Of a stretch of 64,000 nucleotides of DNA, positions 17,601 to 26,521 are shown piece by piece. The position numbers were made by a program, and so were the translations under genes. Every line of letters starts with the position of its first letter. The first letter of the stretch is position 1. A model generated the notes under the pieces. That model ran no database searches and was not told where the DNA came from. It was given only the letters and a program-made list of their open reading frames with translations. Origin of the DNA: Yamagishiella unicocca (taxonomy: Eukaryota; Chlorophyta; Chlorophyceae; Chlamydomonadales; Volvocaceae); contig BDSL01000172.1 of NCBI GenBank assembly GCA_003116995.1, positions 1 to 64,000 of the forward strand. The letters are read 5' to 3'.

Positions 17601-19166
17601 ATATTGGACGCAATAGAAGCGCTCATATCCGAGCTAGTATGTAGTCAGTACGGCTGCACACGCTACATGGCAATGCTGCTACGCTACCATCTGTCCCCGA
17701 AGCAGCTCATCCGAAAGAGGTTCAGTGAAAAGGTCTTTGATGTGATCATCAAGCAGATTCGAATACGTTTCTTTGAGAGCATCGCGCACCCAGGCGAGAT
17801 GGTGGGTGTCCTTGCGGCACAATCAATCGGAGAACCGACCACACAAACTACGCTGAACACGTTCCATTTGGCGGGTGTCGGCGCGGCGAGTATCACTACG
17901 CAACAGGGTGTGCCGCGCCTGCAGGAGCTATTCGGTGTATCCAAATCCATCAAAACGCCCTACATGAAGATCTTTCTCCGTGAACCGTGGAACACGGACA
18001 TGAGCCGGTGCAAGGATGTGTGTAGCGATGTGCAGACTACACGCTTCCGAGACGTGGTACGGAACAGCAAGTTCTATTTCGATGCCCCAAATGCTGCGTC
18101 ATTAACCACAATCGATGATGACAAGGCGCTGCTTGCTGCATTCAACATGTACACTCTGGCAGCAGACCCAGGTTGCATCATGGAGGGGCCATGGGTCCTG
18201 CGCTTTGACTTTGACCGGACCAAGATGTTGGAGCTGCAAGTCAACATGCTAGATTTAGAGATCGTGCTGCGCGACTTTTACGATGACACAATAACATGCG
18301 TCTTCAGTGATGACAATGCAGCCCAGCTGGTCGCCCGCATTCGGCTCAATAGCAAGGATATCAAGCCCAATGACATCCTCACTGAGCTGCGAGCACTGGA
18401 GGAGAACATCCTTAACATCGTTGTCATCAAGGGTGTCAAAAACATTGAAAAGGCCGTGCCTCTCAAGCCCATTGATCAGCTGGTCTACGATCCTAGTACG
18501 TCCTCCTTTGTCAAACGTGCCGAATGGGCTGTGGAGACCAGTGGCACCAACCTCATAGAGGTTCTTGCATTGGCACACGTCGACCCCGTACGTACGTTCA
18601 CCAATGACATCAATGAGGTCTACCAAGTACTGGGAATCGAGGCGGCACGTCAAGCGCTATACAATGAACTTCAGGCTGTGATGTGGCACGGGGAGAACAA
18701 TACGGTTAACTACAGGCACATGGCACTTCTTGTTGATGCCATGACCTGTCGTGGTAGTTTGACGGCTGTGACACGTCACGGAATAAATAGAGGGGACATT
18801 GGTCCCATTGCAAAGTGCGCATTTGAGAGGACTACCGAGATGCTCATCCAGGCCGGTGTATTTGCGGAACTAGACCGCATTAATGGAGTTGCGGCCAATA
18901 TTATGCTAGGACAGGTTGCCCCATGTGGTACGGGTGATAGTGAAATTTACATTGATGAGGCTGCATTGCAGAAGCAAGGATACGAAGTCGAGGTGCCCGC
19001 GGTGGTTGGAAGAAAGGTGTACGAGAATCAAGAAATAAAATCAGCACAGCAGGTCAAGCCGCAAATGCCCAACCTTCCAAATTACTCAGCAGAAGTGTCC
19101 GCCCCCGAGAAAGGCGATGATGCCAAACGTGAAAAGATCCAGTCAGACGAGCTAATTTTTGACTAA
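14637..19166 (+). CDS. rpb1: DNA-directed RNA polymerase II subunit Rpb1 (largest subunit)
   Basis: 1509 aa from ATG at 14637. This is the catalytic beta'-type subunit of the viral multisubunit RNA polymerase, transcribing viral genes. Visible landmarks: N-terminal zinc-binding Cys/His set (KTCEQRNTFCPGHFGHIEMARP area, residues about 66-86), clamp segment with RTVITPDPNISIDELGVP, catalytic Mg loop NADFDGDEMNMHVPQ at about residue 478, and bridge helix/trigger loop region PGEMVGVLAAQSIGEPTTQTT at about residue 1050. The length matches other NCLDV Rpb1. The C-terminus is a short Lys/Asp-rich tail with no YSPTSPS heptads, so host CTD-based regulation is absent. Uninterrupted, with no intein or intron. 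Confidence 0.99.
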   Translation: MTLYKELSFDGEECVSRIKGIQFCILGPDEIRNRSVAEITKTDTYAINEPVMNGLFDPRMGVIDNNKICKTCEQRNTFCPGHFGHIEMARPLFYVQFFSIVQKLLRCVCFRCSKILVDLNDPSIMLFLSKKHNRPKKWEYMHKLCSSVKKCGKETIDGCGARQPDRIAKMDAMKILMEWKDLGSDDAQGENAAPQMAADKIVRRVLGADDVLRILRRITDEDADALGFCPKFNRPEWMLCTVLPVPPPCVRPSVRNDTGVRKEDDLTHKLGDIIKYNNLVKTKIERGASYDTVEWHVSMLQQHVATLIDNTGSFVSKDRTGRVFRTICDRLNRKEGRIRGNLMGKRVDFSARTVITPDPNISIDELGVPIRIAMNLTFPEVVNKFNINDLYRLVRSGPDVYPGAKHIRKGSRTIRLRGNNRESIELEFGDVVERHLLNGDYVLFNRQPSLHKMSMMAHRVRVMPHNTFRLNVCVCASYNADFDGDEMNMHVPQSLQSHEEIVQLAAVPRHIISPRHSRPIISIVQDVALGVFRITQQHVTVNEKQLFNLVCSNPVFDGELPLPDPSASKSGIPKWTGRQLLSTIIPPTTMLSMYLDKKPDDAGFVEGDHHISIRCGTLESGVLTTKAFTEPARGLIRNIVNDGGSEMVTLFLNNTQKLICDWLLLSGFSVGISDLMAPAYKRKNINAKIVEMHDGVAKKISDLHAGVMKNVSTLSNRAFFESQIESQTRACIEAVEKVALGEIDVHNNRMLNMIKSGSKGQALNFIQILACLGQQVIDGQRIPDGFDHRTLPHFTKYDDGPASRGFVEHSFVEGLSPEEFFFHAQAGRVGLIDTAVRTSETGYIQRRLVTFMQDLKVHTDLTVRNSAGQIVQFLYGEDGIDATKVEYQILPYVEMEVSVVVRDNMIADISELRDILTPDVLATPVDEERMESFVKQLVKDREFAIEVKKGQMDTQVMHPVNISIMIMKAHELIKMTTPSVLCDIHPHRILDAIEALISELVCSQYGCTRYMAMLLRYHLSPKQLIRKRFSEKVFDVIIKQIRIRFFESIAHPGEMVGVLAAQSIGEPTTQTTLNTFHLAGVGAASITTQQGVPRLQELFGVSKSIKTPYMKIFLREPWNTDMSRCKDVCSDVQTTRFRDVVRNSKFYFDAPNAASLTTIDDDKALLAAFNMYTLAADPGCIMEGPWVLRFDFDRTKMLELQVNMLDLEIVLRDFYDDTITCVFSDDNAAQLVARIRLNSKDIKPNDILTELRALEENILNIVVIKGVKNIEKAVPLKPIDQLVYDPSTSSFVKRAEWAVETSGTNLIEVLALAHVDPVRTFTNDINEVYQVLGIEAARQALYNELQAVMWHGENNTVNYRHMALLVDAMTCRGSLTAVTRHGINRGDIGPIAKCAFERTTEMLIQAGVFAELDRINGVAANIMLGQVAPCGTGDSEIYIDEAALQKQGYEVEVPAVVGRKVYENQEIKSAQQVKPQMPNLPNYSAEVSAPEKGDDAKREKIQSDELIFD

Positions 19167-19326
19167 TTGTTGTTGACTAATTGTTTGTTGACTAATTGTT
19201 GTTGAAGGCTATTGATTGAGGTTATTGTAGAGGTTGCTGAGCGAGGTCCTCCAGACAAATATTTACAATGTATTTTGTTGTTGAACTGTTGAATTGTTGA
19301 ATAATTGAATTGTTGAATTGTTGAAT

Positions 19327-19974
19327 TCAGTAGAAGCGACGAACAACTAATGCACCAAGGCACACACCAACTGTGCATCCAACGATGCATGTGACACCAA
19401 TTGCGGTAACTAAAATTGTAAAATCATGCATCTTGCATATCTTCGATGTTTTTTTGTTGGACTCCTGGCCAAAGATACTCGCTTGCAACTCTGAAGAAAT
19501 CTGCGAGCTATGTATGTAAGTATTAATATCCTTCTCAATCTTGTCAGCCGTGTTGTCTGCCTTGATCACAAGTGTTGTAGTGTATTGCATAATTGCAGTT
19601 GACCAAATGAGTACGCAAGTGGAAAAAATGGTCATGACGACATTGAACCACATTGGACCCATGCCGTCATTGTCAATCCTCTCATCATGGCCACCATTCT
19701 TGTCACCGCCACCATTCTTATCACCACCACCGTTCTTGTCGCCATCACCACCACCATTCTTTTCACTGCCACCATTCTTGTCACCGCCACCATCATGTGC
19801 AGTGGCAGTATATGATGTTGGTAAAGGAACTTCGGATATCCGACGAATCGCGTTGTCGTATGATATGGGTATTGCCTGAACGAAGCTTGATCGCAGCTGC
19901 AGCCTGCTGGTAGCCAGATACGACACCTTTCTTCCTGAAAGGTTATGACATGTCATGAAACGTTGTGTAATCAT
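19327..19974 (-). CDS. Two-pass membrane protein with Gly-rich repeat
   Basis: 215 aa from ATG at 19974. Residues about 62-97 are a GGGDKNGG repeat. Two hydrophobic segments follow (about residues 108-135 and 185-210) with a polar, helical loop between them. The stop lies in a TTG/AAT-rich tandem region (19280-19325). Probably a viral membrane protein; no family recognised. Confidence 0.78.
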   Translation of the reverse strand: MITQRFMTCHNLSGRKVSYLATSRLQLRSSFVQAIPISYDNAIRRISEVPLPTSYTATAHDGGGDKNGGSEKNGGGDGDKNGGGDKNGGGDKNGGHDERIDNDGMGPMWFNVVMTIFSTCVLIWSTAIMQYTTTLVIKADNTADKIEKDINTYIHSSQISSELQASIFGQESNKKTSKICKMHDFTILVTAIGVTCIVGCTVGVCLGALVVRRFY

Positions 19975-20120
19975 TTCTGTCTAGGTATGCCAGCATCCAA
20001 CAACAAATTCTATGATAGATAATTTGTTGATTCTTTGACTCTGTTTTATTTACTGTTTTTGACTATTTTTGACTATGACCTGTTTAAAAATCATTTCTGA
20101 AATGGAATATTTGGGCATAT

Positions 20121-20803
20121 TTATAAAAGACAGTAGGCGTTCCAACTTGCGGCAAATTCAATGGACTCAGCCCCGCTGTACACTGTCTTGGGCAGCGACG
20201 TGTTGAACTCCATGCTCAAGCACTGGGCCTCCTCGTCGCAAGAGGAAACCAAGTCAATGCGCCGCACATCAACGCCAAGCAGGCCCTCATATCGAGGCCT
20301 GCATGGCGCCACGTAAAGTCAAGCGGTCCCAAGTGCTTGACCTTGTCAAAAGTTAGCTGATAATTGATTTCATTGATGAAAGGATCGTGACCATGAATCT
20401 TCAGTTATCCGATCCACGATGTCCTAGTATCATTATTTTTTAATATATCCATCGAATGTATTTCCCAACCCTTCCAATTATACCTTGTGGTGAAGCAATC
20501 GACCTGTGCAGGCCCCATAATGTTACGCTCAACAATACGCCCTCGCCTGTTCTGTATCCTAAATTTGACCCAATACCCATATGGAATGTCGAAACCTGTG
20601 ATGGATGATAAAGGTTGTTTTGCTTGGTTCATCTTTTTGTTATACCCGCCAATGTGCAATACAAATCCATTTCTATAGTTGCAGCCTCTGTAAAATGTGA
20701 CACCGGGGGGGGGTGTAAAATGCCTCTTTGGTATTTTGATGATTTGTATTCCGATGACACTGGTACTCGCCTTGAGTGGTGTATAAGCAAGATTGCCATT
20801 GTT
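20121..20803 (-). pseudogene. Decayed gene with stop and frameshift
   Basis: A protein-like reading runs on the minus strand from 20803, through a TTG-led frame at 20659, to an in-frame TAA at 20405-20407. It continues in the same frame with normal protein character, then changes frame near 20290-20312 and ends at 20121. The aromatic- and Gly-rich segment FYRGCNYRNGFVLHIGGYNKK and the later FDKVKHLGPLDFTWRHAGLDM look like a folded domain. The upstream reading crosses a run of nine C at 20705-20713, another likely slip point. No ATG start survives and no family was recognised. Confidence 0.7.
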
Positions 20804-20879
20804 GCATCATTTGTTTGCTATAATATAATCAAAGATAATCAAGTCCTTTATCAAGATGTAGACTTTGTTGTTTTTGTTA

Positions 20880-20990
20880 TTTTTGTTGTTTCATTTCTGT
20901 TATTCTGTATTAGTATCCAATATGTCGATCAAATATATATCCAAATGTATCCAAAAATGTATCCAACCAGCAAACAAATAGATATCCACA
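20880..20990. repeat. Duplicated promoter-like segment (copy 1)
   Basis: The tract with ATATATATCCAAA, AAAAATGTATCCAACCA and CAAACAAATAGATATCCACA is repeated at 21505-21625 between two intact divergent genes, with matching order of parts and a similar TTGTTGTTTCATTT segment. This copy lies just upstream of the decayed gene at 20121-20803. Confidence 0.75.
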
Positions 20991-21018
20991 GTGATTGACA
21001 CCACCAATTTGTATTATA

Positions 21019-21522
21019 TTAGACTTTACCCTTGTTTTTGTTTATGGTGATGCGCCCCCGTGGAGAACGGCGCTTTCTTTGTTTTGTTTTACTTACTACG
21101 AGTGTAGAAAACGCTCGTATACGGCCAGTGTGCTTGATCTTTTGTTTTTCTTTTTTAGCACGAGCGATTTCTTCCTTCGTTAGTTCACCAACTGTAACTG
21201 GGGTTTCTTTTGAAATTCGCAATGACGGCCTACATAACGGGTAGGGAGCATTACTATTATTAGTTGTTCTCCCGCATGTTTTGCCGTGTCTGTTCAAATC
21301 AACCCACTTTTCCTTGAACCACCTAGTCAGACCAGTATTATTGTCATAATTGTTGTCATAATTGTAGTACAATCCACCGAGTTTTTTGTATTCTCTGACA
21401 ATCCATGCAGATTTGTATACGCTGGTAGGGGCCAGGAATAATTTATCAGATCGTAATTTCACGCGATCGTAAAGGACTTTATCAAGAGGTAAACTCGGTT
21501 GTTTTTGTTGTTGTTGTTTCAT
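21019..21522 (-). CDS. Basic DUF5872-like NCLDV protein
   Basis: 167 aa from ATG at 21522. The central segment WFKEKWVDLNRHGKTCGR..., PYPLCRPSLRISKETPVTVGEL matches the signature I know for a small NCLDV family (DUF5872, name from memory): a Trp, then WVD, then Gly-x-x-Cys-Gly-Arg, then CRPS. The C-terminus is Lys/Arg-rich (KTKQRKRRSPRGR), suggesting nucleic-acid binding. Shares a 130-bp divergent promoter with the gene at 21653. Confidence 0.8.
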   Translation of the reverse strand: MKQQQQKQPSLPLDKVLYDRVKLRSDKLFLAPTSVYKSAWIVREYKKLGGLYYNYDNNYDNNTGLTRWFKEKWVDLNRHGKTCGRTTNNSNAPYPLCRPSLRISKETPVTVGELTKEEIARAKKEKQKIKHTGRIRAFSTLVVSKTKQRKRRSPRGRITINKNKGKV

Positions 21523-21652
21523 TTGTTCTTTTCTTTATTACGTACCCAATATGTCCAAATATATATCCAAATATATATCCAAAAATGTATCCAACCAACA
21601 ACCAACAAACAAATAGATATCCACATACGTAAGTATAATAAGTATAACGAGG
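21523..21652. promoter_or_regulatory. Divergent promoter, with duplicated segment (copy 2)
   Basis: 130 bp between oppositely oriented starts at 21522 and 21653. It carries the second copy of the ATATATATCCAAA repeat segment and two TAAGTATA motifs at 21630-21637 and 21639-21646, just before the plus-strand start. Confidence 0.5.
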
Positions 21653-22333
21653 ATGTCAGAACAGAGCTTACTTAACGACCTCATTACGAGTTTCCGTACA
21701 GTAGATGCCGGGAACAATACACCGCTCATTGACACAGTGGAAAATGTAATTCGGACAACACTGGTTTTGACACAAGTTCAACCGGCGGCTCTAATACCCA
21801 TGCTCTCTTCGGAGAAAACATCAATAATTGAAAGCATCGCACTGAAACGGTCGATGGAGATCAAAATTATACCAAAACCAAAATCAGATTTTAGCTTCAT
21901 CATCGATACCACTCGTGTGTACAAACGAGATATATCTAAGATTGACCAATTTGATGTAAATACGCTATATGAACAAACGCCACATGGCGTGCACGTGGCA
22001 CTAGGACGCCTATTTGGCTCTGGGTGTCCATTTCCAGGTCGCAAAAAAAAGAAGGCTCCCTACGTGTTTTTCGAAGCTATGCTCATTGATAGGACTTCTA
22101 AAAAGATAATGACGGTATTGATCGCCTCCTTCAGATGCAACAAAACATCTCTGCAACTTGCTAGAACCCATAAATATAGAGAATGGGTCCTCCCAGCATG
22201 CGAAAAACTTGCCGGCTGTGTCATACCGAATAGTGGTATTGAGATTATGGGGTTCAAACTAAAATTCGTTGGCTATTGCGGTCGTCCTGATACGTACGGC
22301 TTGTATCGTGAGTGTGAAGTAGAATTCAACTGA
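21653..22333 (+). CDS. Hypothetical protein with basic cleft motif
   Basis: 226 aa from ATG at 21653. An alpha/beta-looking protein: helical residues 1-60, then strand-rich segments, a Gly/Lys loop CPFPGRKKKKAPYVFFEAM at about 124-142, and Cys residues at about 163, 184, 193 and 213. No membrane segment. The KKKK loop could contact nucleic acid. No family recognised. Confidence 0.8.
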   Translation: MSEQSLLNDLITSFRTVDAGNNTPLIDTVENVIRTTLVLTQVQPAALIPMLSSEKTSIIESIALKRSMEIKIIPKPKSDFSFIIDTTRVYKRDISKIDQFDVNTLYEQTPHGVHVALGRLFGSGCPFPGRKKKKAPYVFFEAMLIDRTSKKIMTVLIASFRCNKTSLQLARTHKYREWVLPACEKLAGCVIPNSGIEIMGFKLKFVGYCGRPDTYGLYRECEVEFN

Positions 22334-22571
22334 CGTACACACTTTCATACCAGATCAGATATCAGAAAAAGATATCAGAAATAAGAGATCAGAAAAATAA
22401 GGACGAATCATTTATTAAGTATGCATTTTGGTCAGATCTCTAAAAAAGTGAAGTATATAACCACAAATATTTTGAGACGTTAGCTGCACCACCAACCAAT
22501 CCTCGATCACCAGAGAGAGAATTACGAGTTCTTACTCCGAGTTTACTCCGAGTTTACTCCCCAGCCTCGAA

Positions 22572-22940
22572 ATGCAGTCTCCTTTCCAAGATTTCGGTAT
22601 TCAGACCGTCGTCTCCCGGAAGATCACGGGAATGTGTTGGACACCTTTCGCTTCCCCTCCGTACAAGGTTTCCGAACTGGACATGGAGAACTCTCAGCCG
22701 TTCAGCAGAGTACTGGAACGGGCTGAGATGCTGACATCTACCCCAGAGGTCGAGATCGTGCCACTCTGCGAGATCTTGCCGTTTGGTGATGGTGACGGTG
22801 ACTATGTCCCCAAGCCCGCCGATAAGGCGTCAGTTGAGGAAAGTGTGACACTCATGTCGAAATACGACTCCTCAGACGACGGATCCAAGGACCGGAAGAA
22901 GGGCTTCATCCGCCGCTTCCTCTGCGGTCTCCGCATCTAA
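22572..22940 (+). CDS. Small hypothetical protein
   Basis: 122 aa from ATG at 22572, preceded by a TACTCCGAGTT tandem repeat in the leader (22533-22560). It has an acidic middle (GDGDGDY) and a basic C-terminus (KDRKKGFIRRFLCGLRI) that could bind membrane or nucleic acid. GC-rich third positions support coding. Confidence 0.7.
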   Translation: MQSPFQDFGIQTVVSRKITGMCWTPFASPPYKVSELDMENSQPFSRVLERAEMLTSTPEVEIVPLCEILPFGDGDGDYVPKPADKASVEESVTLMSKYDSSDDGSKDRKKGFIRRFLCGLRI

Positions 22941-23034
22941 GACACCACCCGCTGCCGACAGTTTGACTTGTCACAGGGGTATCGTTGATTATTGATTATA
23001 TTTTTGATTGTATTTTCTTGACTCAAGGAAGGAG

Positions 23035-24717
23035 TTACTCCCATGTTACAACACGTGTTGCCAGCGCCATTAAGTCCTCGTCGTGGGTCACCATGATAAG
23101 TGTCGATGATGTGGATGCGTGTTTCAATATTTTTAATAGAATACCTTTGGTGCGGCTGTCCATTGATGTCGTGGGCTCATCCAGGACAATGTATGCTGGG
23201 TTGCGCATGAGAATCCGCATGAGCCACACCAGCTGTCGCTGTCCTCCAGAGAGACGCATGCCATTCTTGCCCGCTATGGTCATGAGGCCATCCGGCATGT
23301 CCTGGAACTCTTCTAGTACCTCGAAGGTTTTCATCATCCTTTTGACGTCTGCGATGGTCTTGCCTTCAGCAGCCCCATAGAGGATGTTTGAAGCAATGGT
23401 CCTGTTGAAGAGGACGCACTCCTGGGGCATATACGCAACCATGCTCCTTACTTCTTTTGGTTTGAGGTTGGAGTACCACTCCCCATCGATGTACAAGTCT
23501 CCAGATCTGGGTCTGATGAACGCCATGATGAGCTTGAGCGCAGTGGTCTTGCCCTTCCCAATCTCACCGACAACAACCGTCCTCTGCAGGTGCTCGAAGT
23601 GGATACTAGTGTTTTGTATCAATGGCCTCTGTGAATCCTTATGGGTATATGTTACACGGTAGAACCCAATACCCAGCCGGTGTGGTGTCACTACATCGGG
23701 CAGATGAAGTGTCACCTGCTTCTTGGGCTTTTTCCGCTTGTCAGTGCTTAGAGAATCCTCATTGGACACCTTGTTAAATACGGAATGAGTATCGACAATA
23801 GCACCACCGTCTGTGGTGACATCTTTAATGAGCGAAACAACCCACGTCAGTGTGCTAATAAGTGTACTCGATACTGTAAAGATTGACACAAAGTTGCCCG
23901 CTGTCAACTTACCCTTCTTTACAAGGTGATAAGCGCGCAGGGTCACGAGGCTGAAAAACAATATTACTAGTGGGACGCCTATGAACTTGTACTTTATCAG
24001 GCATGTCATGGCATCCGAGTTGGCCTTGACAAATAACTCACCCGATGCATGCAGCCGGTTTACCTCCACGTCAGATGAATCATTGCTATAGATTGACACC
24101 AGGTTTCTCAGCAGATCTTCAACATCCTCATGGACATTGTCAAGCTCCTTCTCACGTCTCACGGACGCATCGATGCAGCGTGTGGGTGCAAGCATAACCA
24201 GTACAAATATCCCAATCATCATGAACACAAGGGAAAGTGCGAGCAGCCAGTCGTAATAAAAGAAATACACAAACGCAAATATCAAGGTAAAAATCTGTGG
24301 CAAGAGATATGCCAAGAAGGACGAAGCCCACCATGACAAGATTACCGGTGAGCGCACAATCTTTGAAACCACCTGCCCTGTCTTTGGCTCCACAAGATCT
24401 CCATCATATTTGTGGAGCATGGCTTCCACCATGCGCGTCTTGACAAAATCGTAGAGGCGAGGCTCGGTGTACATCTCGAGGTAGTCCTTGGCAAGATTAC
24501 CAAGTTGTGCGATGGCCAGCAAGCCGATGATCATCCAGATCTGAGCTTGGACACCCTTTCCCCCGCCATGTATAGCTGTCACAACGCCTCCGTATAGATG
24601 TGGTATCAGAATATCATTAAGAGGTGTGAGGGATATTGCTAGCAGAATACTAGTCACAGTTATCACAGGGTTCGTTTTCAAAAAGTCCACAATGACAGTC
24701 ACTAAGTTGAGTTCCAT
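23035..24717 (-). CDS. ABC half-transporter
   Basis: 560 aa from ATG at 24717. The N-terminal half has about five or six hydrophobic segments (near residues 10-30, 55-75, 125-165, 250-270, 285-310) in the type-IV exporter arrangement. The C-terminal nucleotide-binding domain has Walker A GEIGKGKTT (about residue 385), a Q-loop in YMPQE, the complete signature LSGGQRQ and Walker B YIVLDEPTTSMD, with a final His in VTHDED. It should therefore work as a homodimer. Substrate unknown. ABC exporters are uncommon in NCLDVs and suggest host acquisition. Confidence 0.95.
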   Translation of the reverse strand: MELNLVTVIVDFLKTNPVITVTSILLAISLTPLNDILIPHLYGGVVTAIHGGGKGVQAQIWMIIGLLAIAQLGNLAKDYLEMYTEPRLYDFVKTRMVEAMLHKYDGDLVEPKTGQVVSKIVRSPVILSWWASSFLAYLLPQIFTLIFAFVYFFYYDWLLALSLVFMMIGIFVLVMLAPTRCIDASVRREKELDNVHEDVEDLLRNLVSIYSNDSSDVEVNRLHASGELFVKANSDAMTCLIKYKFIGVPLVILFFSLVTLRAYHLVKKGKLTAGNFVSIFTVSSTLISTLTWVVSLIKDVTTDGGAIVDTHSVFNKVSNEDSLSTDKRKKPKKQVTLHLPDVVTPHRLGIGFYRVTYTHKDSQRPLIQNTSIHFEHLQRTVVVGEIGKGKTTALKLIMAFIRPRSGDLYIDGEWYSNLKPKEVRSMVAYMPQECVLFNRTIASNILYGAAEGKTIADVKRMMKTFEVLEEFQDMPDGLMTIAGKNGMRLSGGQRQLVWLMRILMRNPAYIVLDEPTTSMDSRTKGILLKILKHASTSSTLIMVTHDEDLMALATRVVTWE

Positions 24718-24829
24718 GATATATTGTAATGTGGTTCATAAGAGGTCATGAGATTATTGGAAACAACAATAATAAAGACATCTACCATGTGTACATGAAT
24801 AGTTGATGCGCAATTAGTAAAAATATAAA

Positions 24830-25288
24830 ATGACACTTGATGGTGCACAAATTTTGCGTCTCATGATGATTGACTATGATGACTGCTTGAATAATAATGC
24901 TCTTGATGCATTCAAACCCGAAGAATATGTTCCTCAACTTGCTGAAGCCTATAAATGGTCACCGCAAGCAACATCTTCATTTTTACTCAATGAATTATGT
25001 TTGGCAGAATTCAAAGACTGGTTTACCTTGCCGAATGTGAATAGGTTTACTTCTGTGTATCTGAATGCCTATGTGACAGGCCATGGTATTGAAGAACTCA
25101 TAAGGTCTTCTAGAGGTAACATTGCGGATTACTTGGTCTCCAGTGGCAAAGTGAACCCAGCAGGGAGGACAATATACGACATGCTCAAAGATAATAACGA
25201 AGATAGTAAAGATAATAACAAAGATAGTAGTAACAAAGACAGTAGTAACAAAGATAATAACATAGTAATACATAACATTGGAATATGA
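24830..25288 (+). CDS. Hypothetical protein with Asn/Asp/Ser/Lys tail
   Basis: 152 aa from ATG at 24830, preceded by AATTAGTAAAAATATAAA, an AT-rich early-type leader. Residues 1-115 look like a compact helical domain. The rest is a KDNNEDSKDNN / SNKDSSNKD repeat encoded by a short DNA repeat. Function unknown. Confidence 0.75.
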   Translation: MTLDGAQILRLMMIDYDDCLNNNALDAFKPEEYVPQLAEAYKWSPQATSSFLLNELCLAEFKDWFTLPNVNRFTSVYLNAYVTGHGIEELIRSSRGNIADYLVSSGKVNPAGRTIYDMLKDNNEDSKDNNKDSSNKDSSNKDNNIVIHNIGI

Positions 25289-25351
25289 TTAGTCGATAAA
25301 ACATACAGCAACTGCGTCTTCGTCTCGTGCTTCACACAGACCATACATGCT

Positions 25352-25430
25352 TCATGGACTTCACGCTTCATGCATGGACTACACGCTTCATGCATGGACT
25401 ACACGCTTCATGCATGGACTACACGCTTCC
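25352..25430. repeat. 22-bp tandem repeat ATGCATGGACTACACGCTTC
   Basis: About three and a half units between two convergent genes. The last unit provides the final codons of the minus-strand gene ending at 25419. Confidence 0.9.
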
Positions 25431-25895
25431 AGATGTTTGACCTCGTTCTATTGTAGTAGCGCCCTGACGTTTTGGTGCAGGGCAATCCTCACTTAGCTTG
25501 ATGAGCTTCTCGACAAAAACAAATACCTGCTGCTTAGTATCATCACTGCTATGTTTCCAAATGTTTACCATAGATGGAATGAGTGTGCGATAAATCAACG
25601 AGAATTCTTCAGACACTGAAAACTCAGGATCAAGGAAGAAGGAGTCGTCCTTGCGTACAATGAAATCCTTGTATGGAATCACTACTGAGCTTCGAAATAG
25701 GCGCTCTCCCATCTTTCTACTACAAGATTTCACGAGTTTGAAGCCAGCCCGAAAGAGTTTGACTTCAGTCGAGTCAGGAAACAAGACAATGAGGCTTTTT
25801 AGGAAGGATGAAAATGACTTGTTAAAAATTGTAAACGAGTCATGGATCTCGGATTTGATGCACATGGGTGGTAGTGGCGTCGATGTCACTGCCAT
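25419..25895 (-). CDS. Hypothetical helical protein
   Basis: 158 aa from ATG at 25895. Soluble and helical with two Cys in its first 60 residues and no recognised motif. Its C-terminal six or so residues are encoded by the 22-bp tandem repeat, so the end of the gene may have been replaced by repeat expansion. Confidence 0.75.
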   Translation of the reverse strand: MAVTSTPLPPMCIKSEIHDSFTIFNKSFSSFLKSLIVLFPDSTEVKLFRAGFKLVKSCSRKMGERLFRSSVVIPYKDFIVRKDDSFFLDPEFSVSEEFSLIYRTLIPSMVNIWKHSSDDTKQQVFVFVEKLIKLSEDCPAPKRQGATTIERGQTSGSV

Positions 25896-26013
25896 TTAAT
25901 TATAGTAATGATCTGTTATGATGCAATAGTCTTATAATTCTGGACTTCGATAAGATCCAATAAGACATCGCCGCGATTCCAGATATAGAGCCATATCATT
26001 GTGTTTGCCAAGA

Positions 26014-26292
26014 TCATTGAGTAATGCGAAATCGTGACAGCAGATAACGGGATCGCGATGATGGTGGTGAATCTCTAGTCATTTCAGGATACGGATGAAC
26101 GAATAGACCTCTTTGTTTTTGATTAAATAGTCTGTAGAGAGAACTACTACCAGAACTACTACCTCCCCTGGATATACGTTTTCCACATTTGAGTTTTGTC
26201 TTCCTTTTTTGACTCGTCTGTTTTTTTTTGTTCGCTTTGATCTTGGATACCTGTTTTTTGTTTGCTTTCATCTTGGATACCTTCTTTTCCAT
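26014..26292 (-). CDS. Small Lys-rich protein
   Basis: 92 aa from ATG at 26292. The N-terminal 40 residues are a KMKANKKQVSKIKANKKK repeat, followed by a Ser/Gly run and an Arg-rich end. Its composition suggests a nucleic-acid-binding peptide of virions. Confidence 0.6.
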   Translation of the reverse strand: MEKKVSKMKANKKQVSKIKANKKKQTSQKRKTKLKCGKRISRGGSSSGSSSLYRLFNQKQRGLFVHPYPEMTRDSPPSSRSRYLLSRFRITQ

Positions 26293-26421
26293 TGTGAAAT
26301 GCGTCGTTTGTTATACCTAAAAGACCTAAACAAAATCGGGCGTTTGAAAAATATATCGGCAAAATATTGTGCTTCAACAATGTTCATCATGAATCCACTC
26401 GTAAATATAATCGATAATAAT

Positions 26422-26504
26422 CAGCGGTTTGCCCGTAATAATATACCCTTAAAAATCACTTTGTAAAACAAACTTAAGGTTTAGTTAATACGGGCACAAC
26501 GCTG
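26422..26504. mobile_element. hAT-like MITE, 83 bp
   Basis: Termini CAGCG / CAACGCTG with core AAACTTAAGGTTTAGTTAATACGGGCAC. Perfect 8-bp target duplication ATAATAAT at 26414-26421 and 26505-26512. Lies between the stop of the ubiquitin-protease-like gene and the small Lys-rich gene. Confidence 0.92.
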
Positions 26505-26521
26505 ATAATAATCAAATACAT

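Noticed and set aside
15197..18653. Several antisense ORFs of 90-250 aa inside Rpb1
   Set aside because: Shadows of a highly conserved gene.
19167..19326. Terminator after Rpb1
   Set aside because: The stretch has repeated TTGTTGACTAAT and TTGAATTGTTGAA units but no clear hairpin. I could not support a terminator call.
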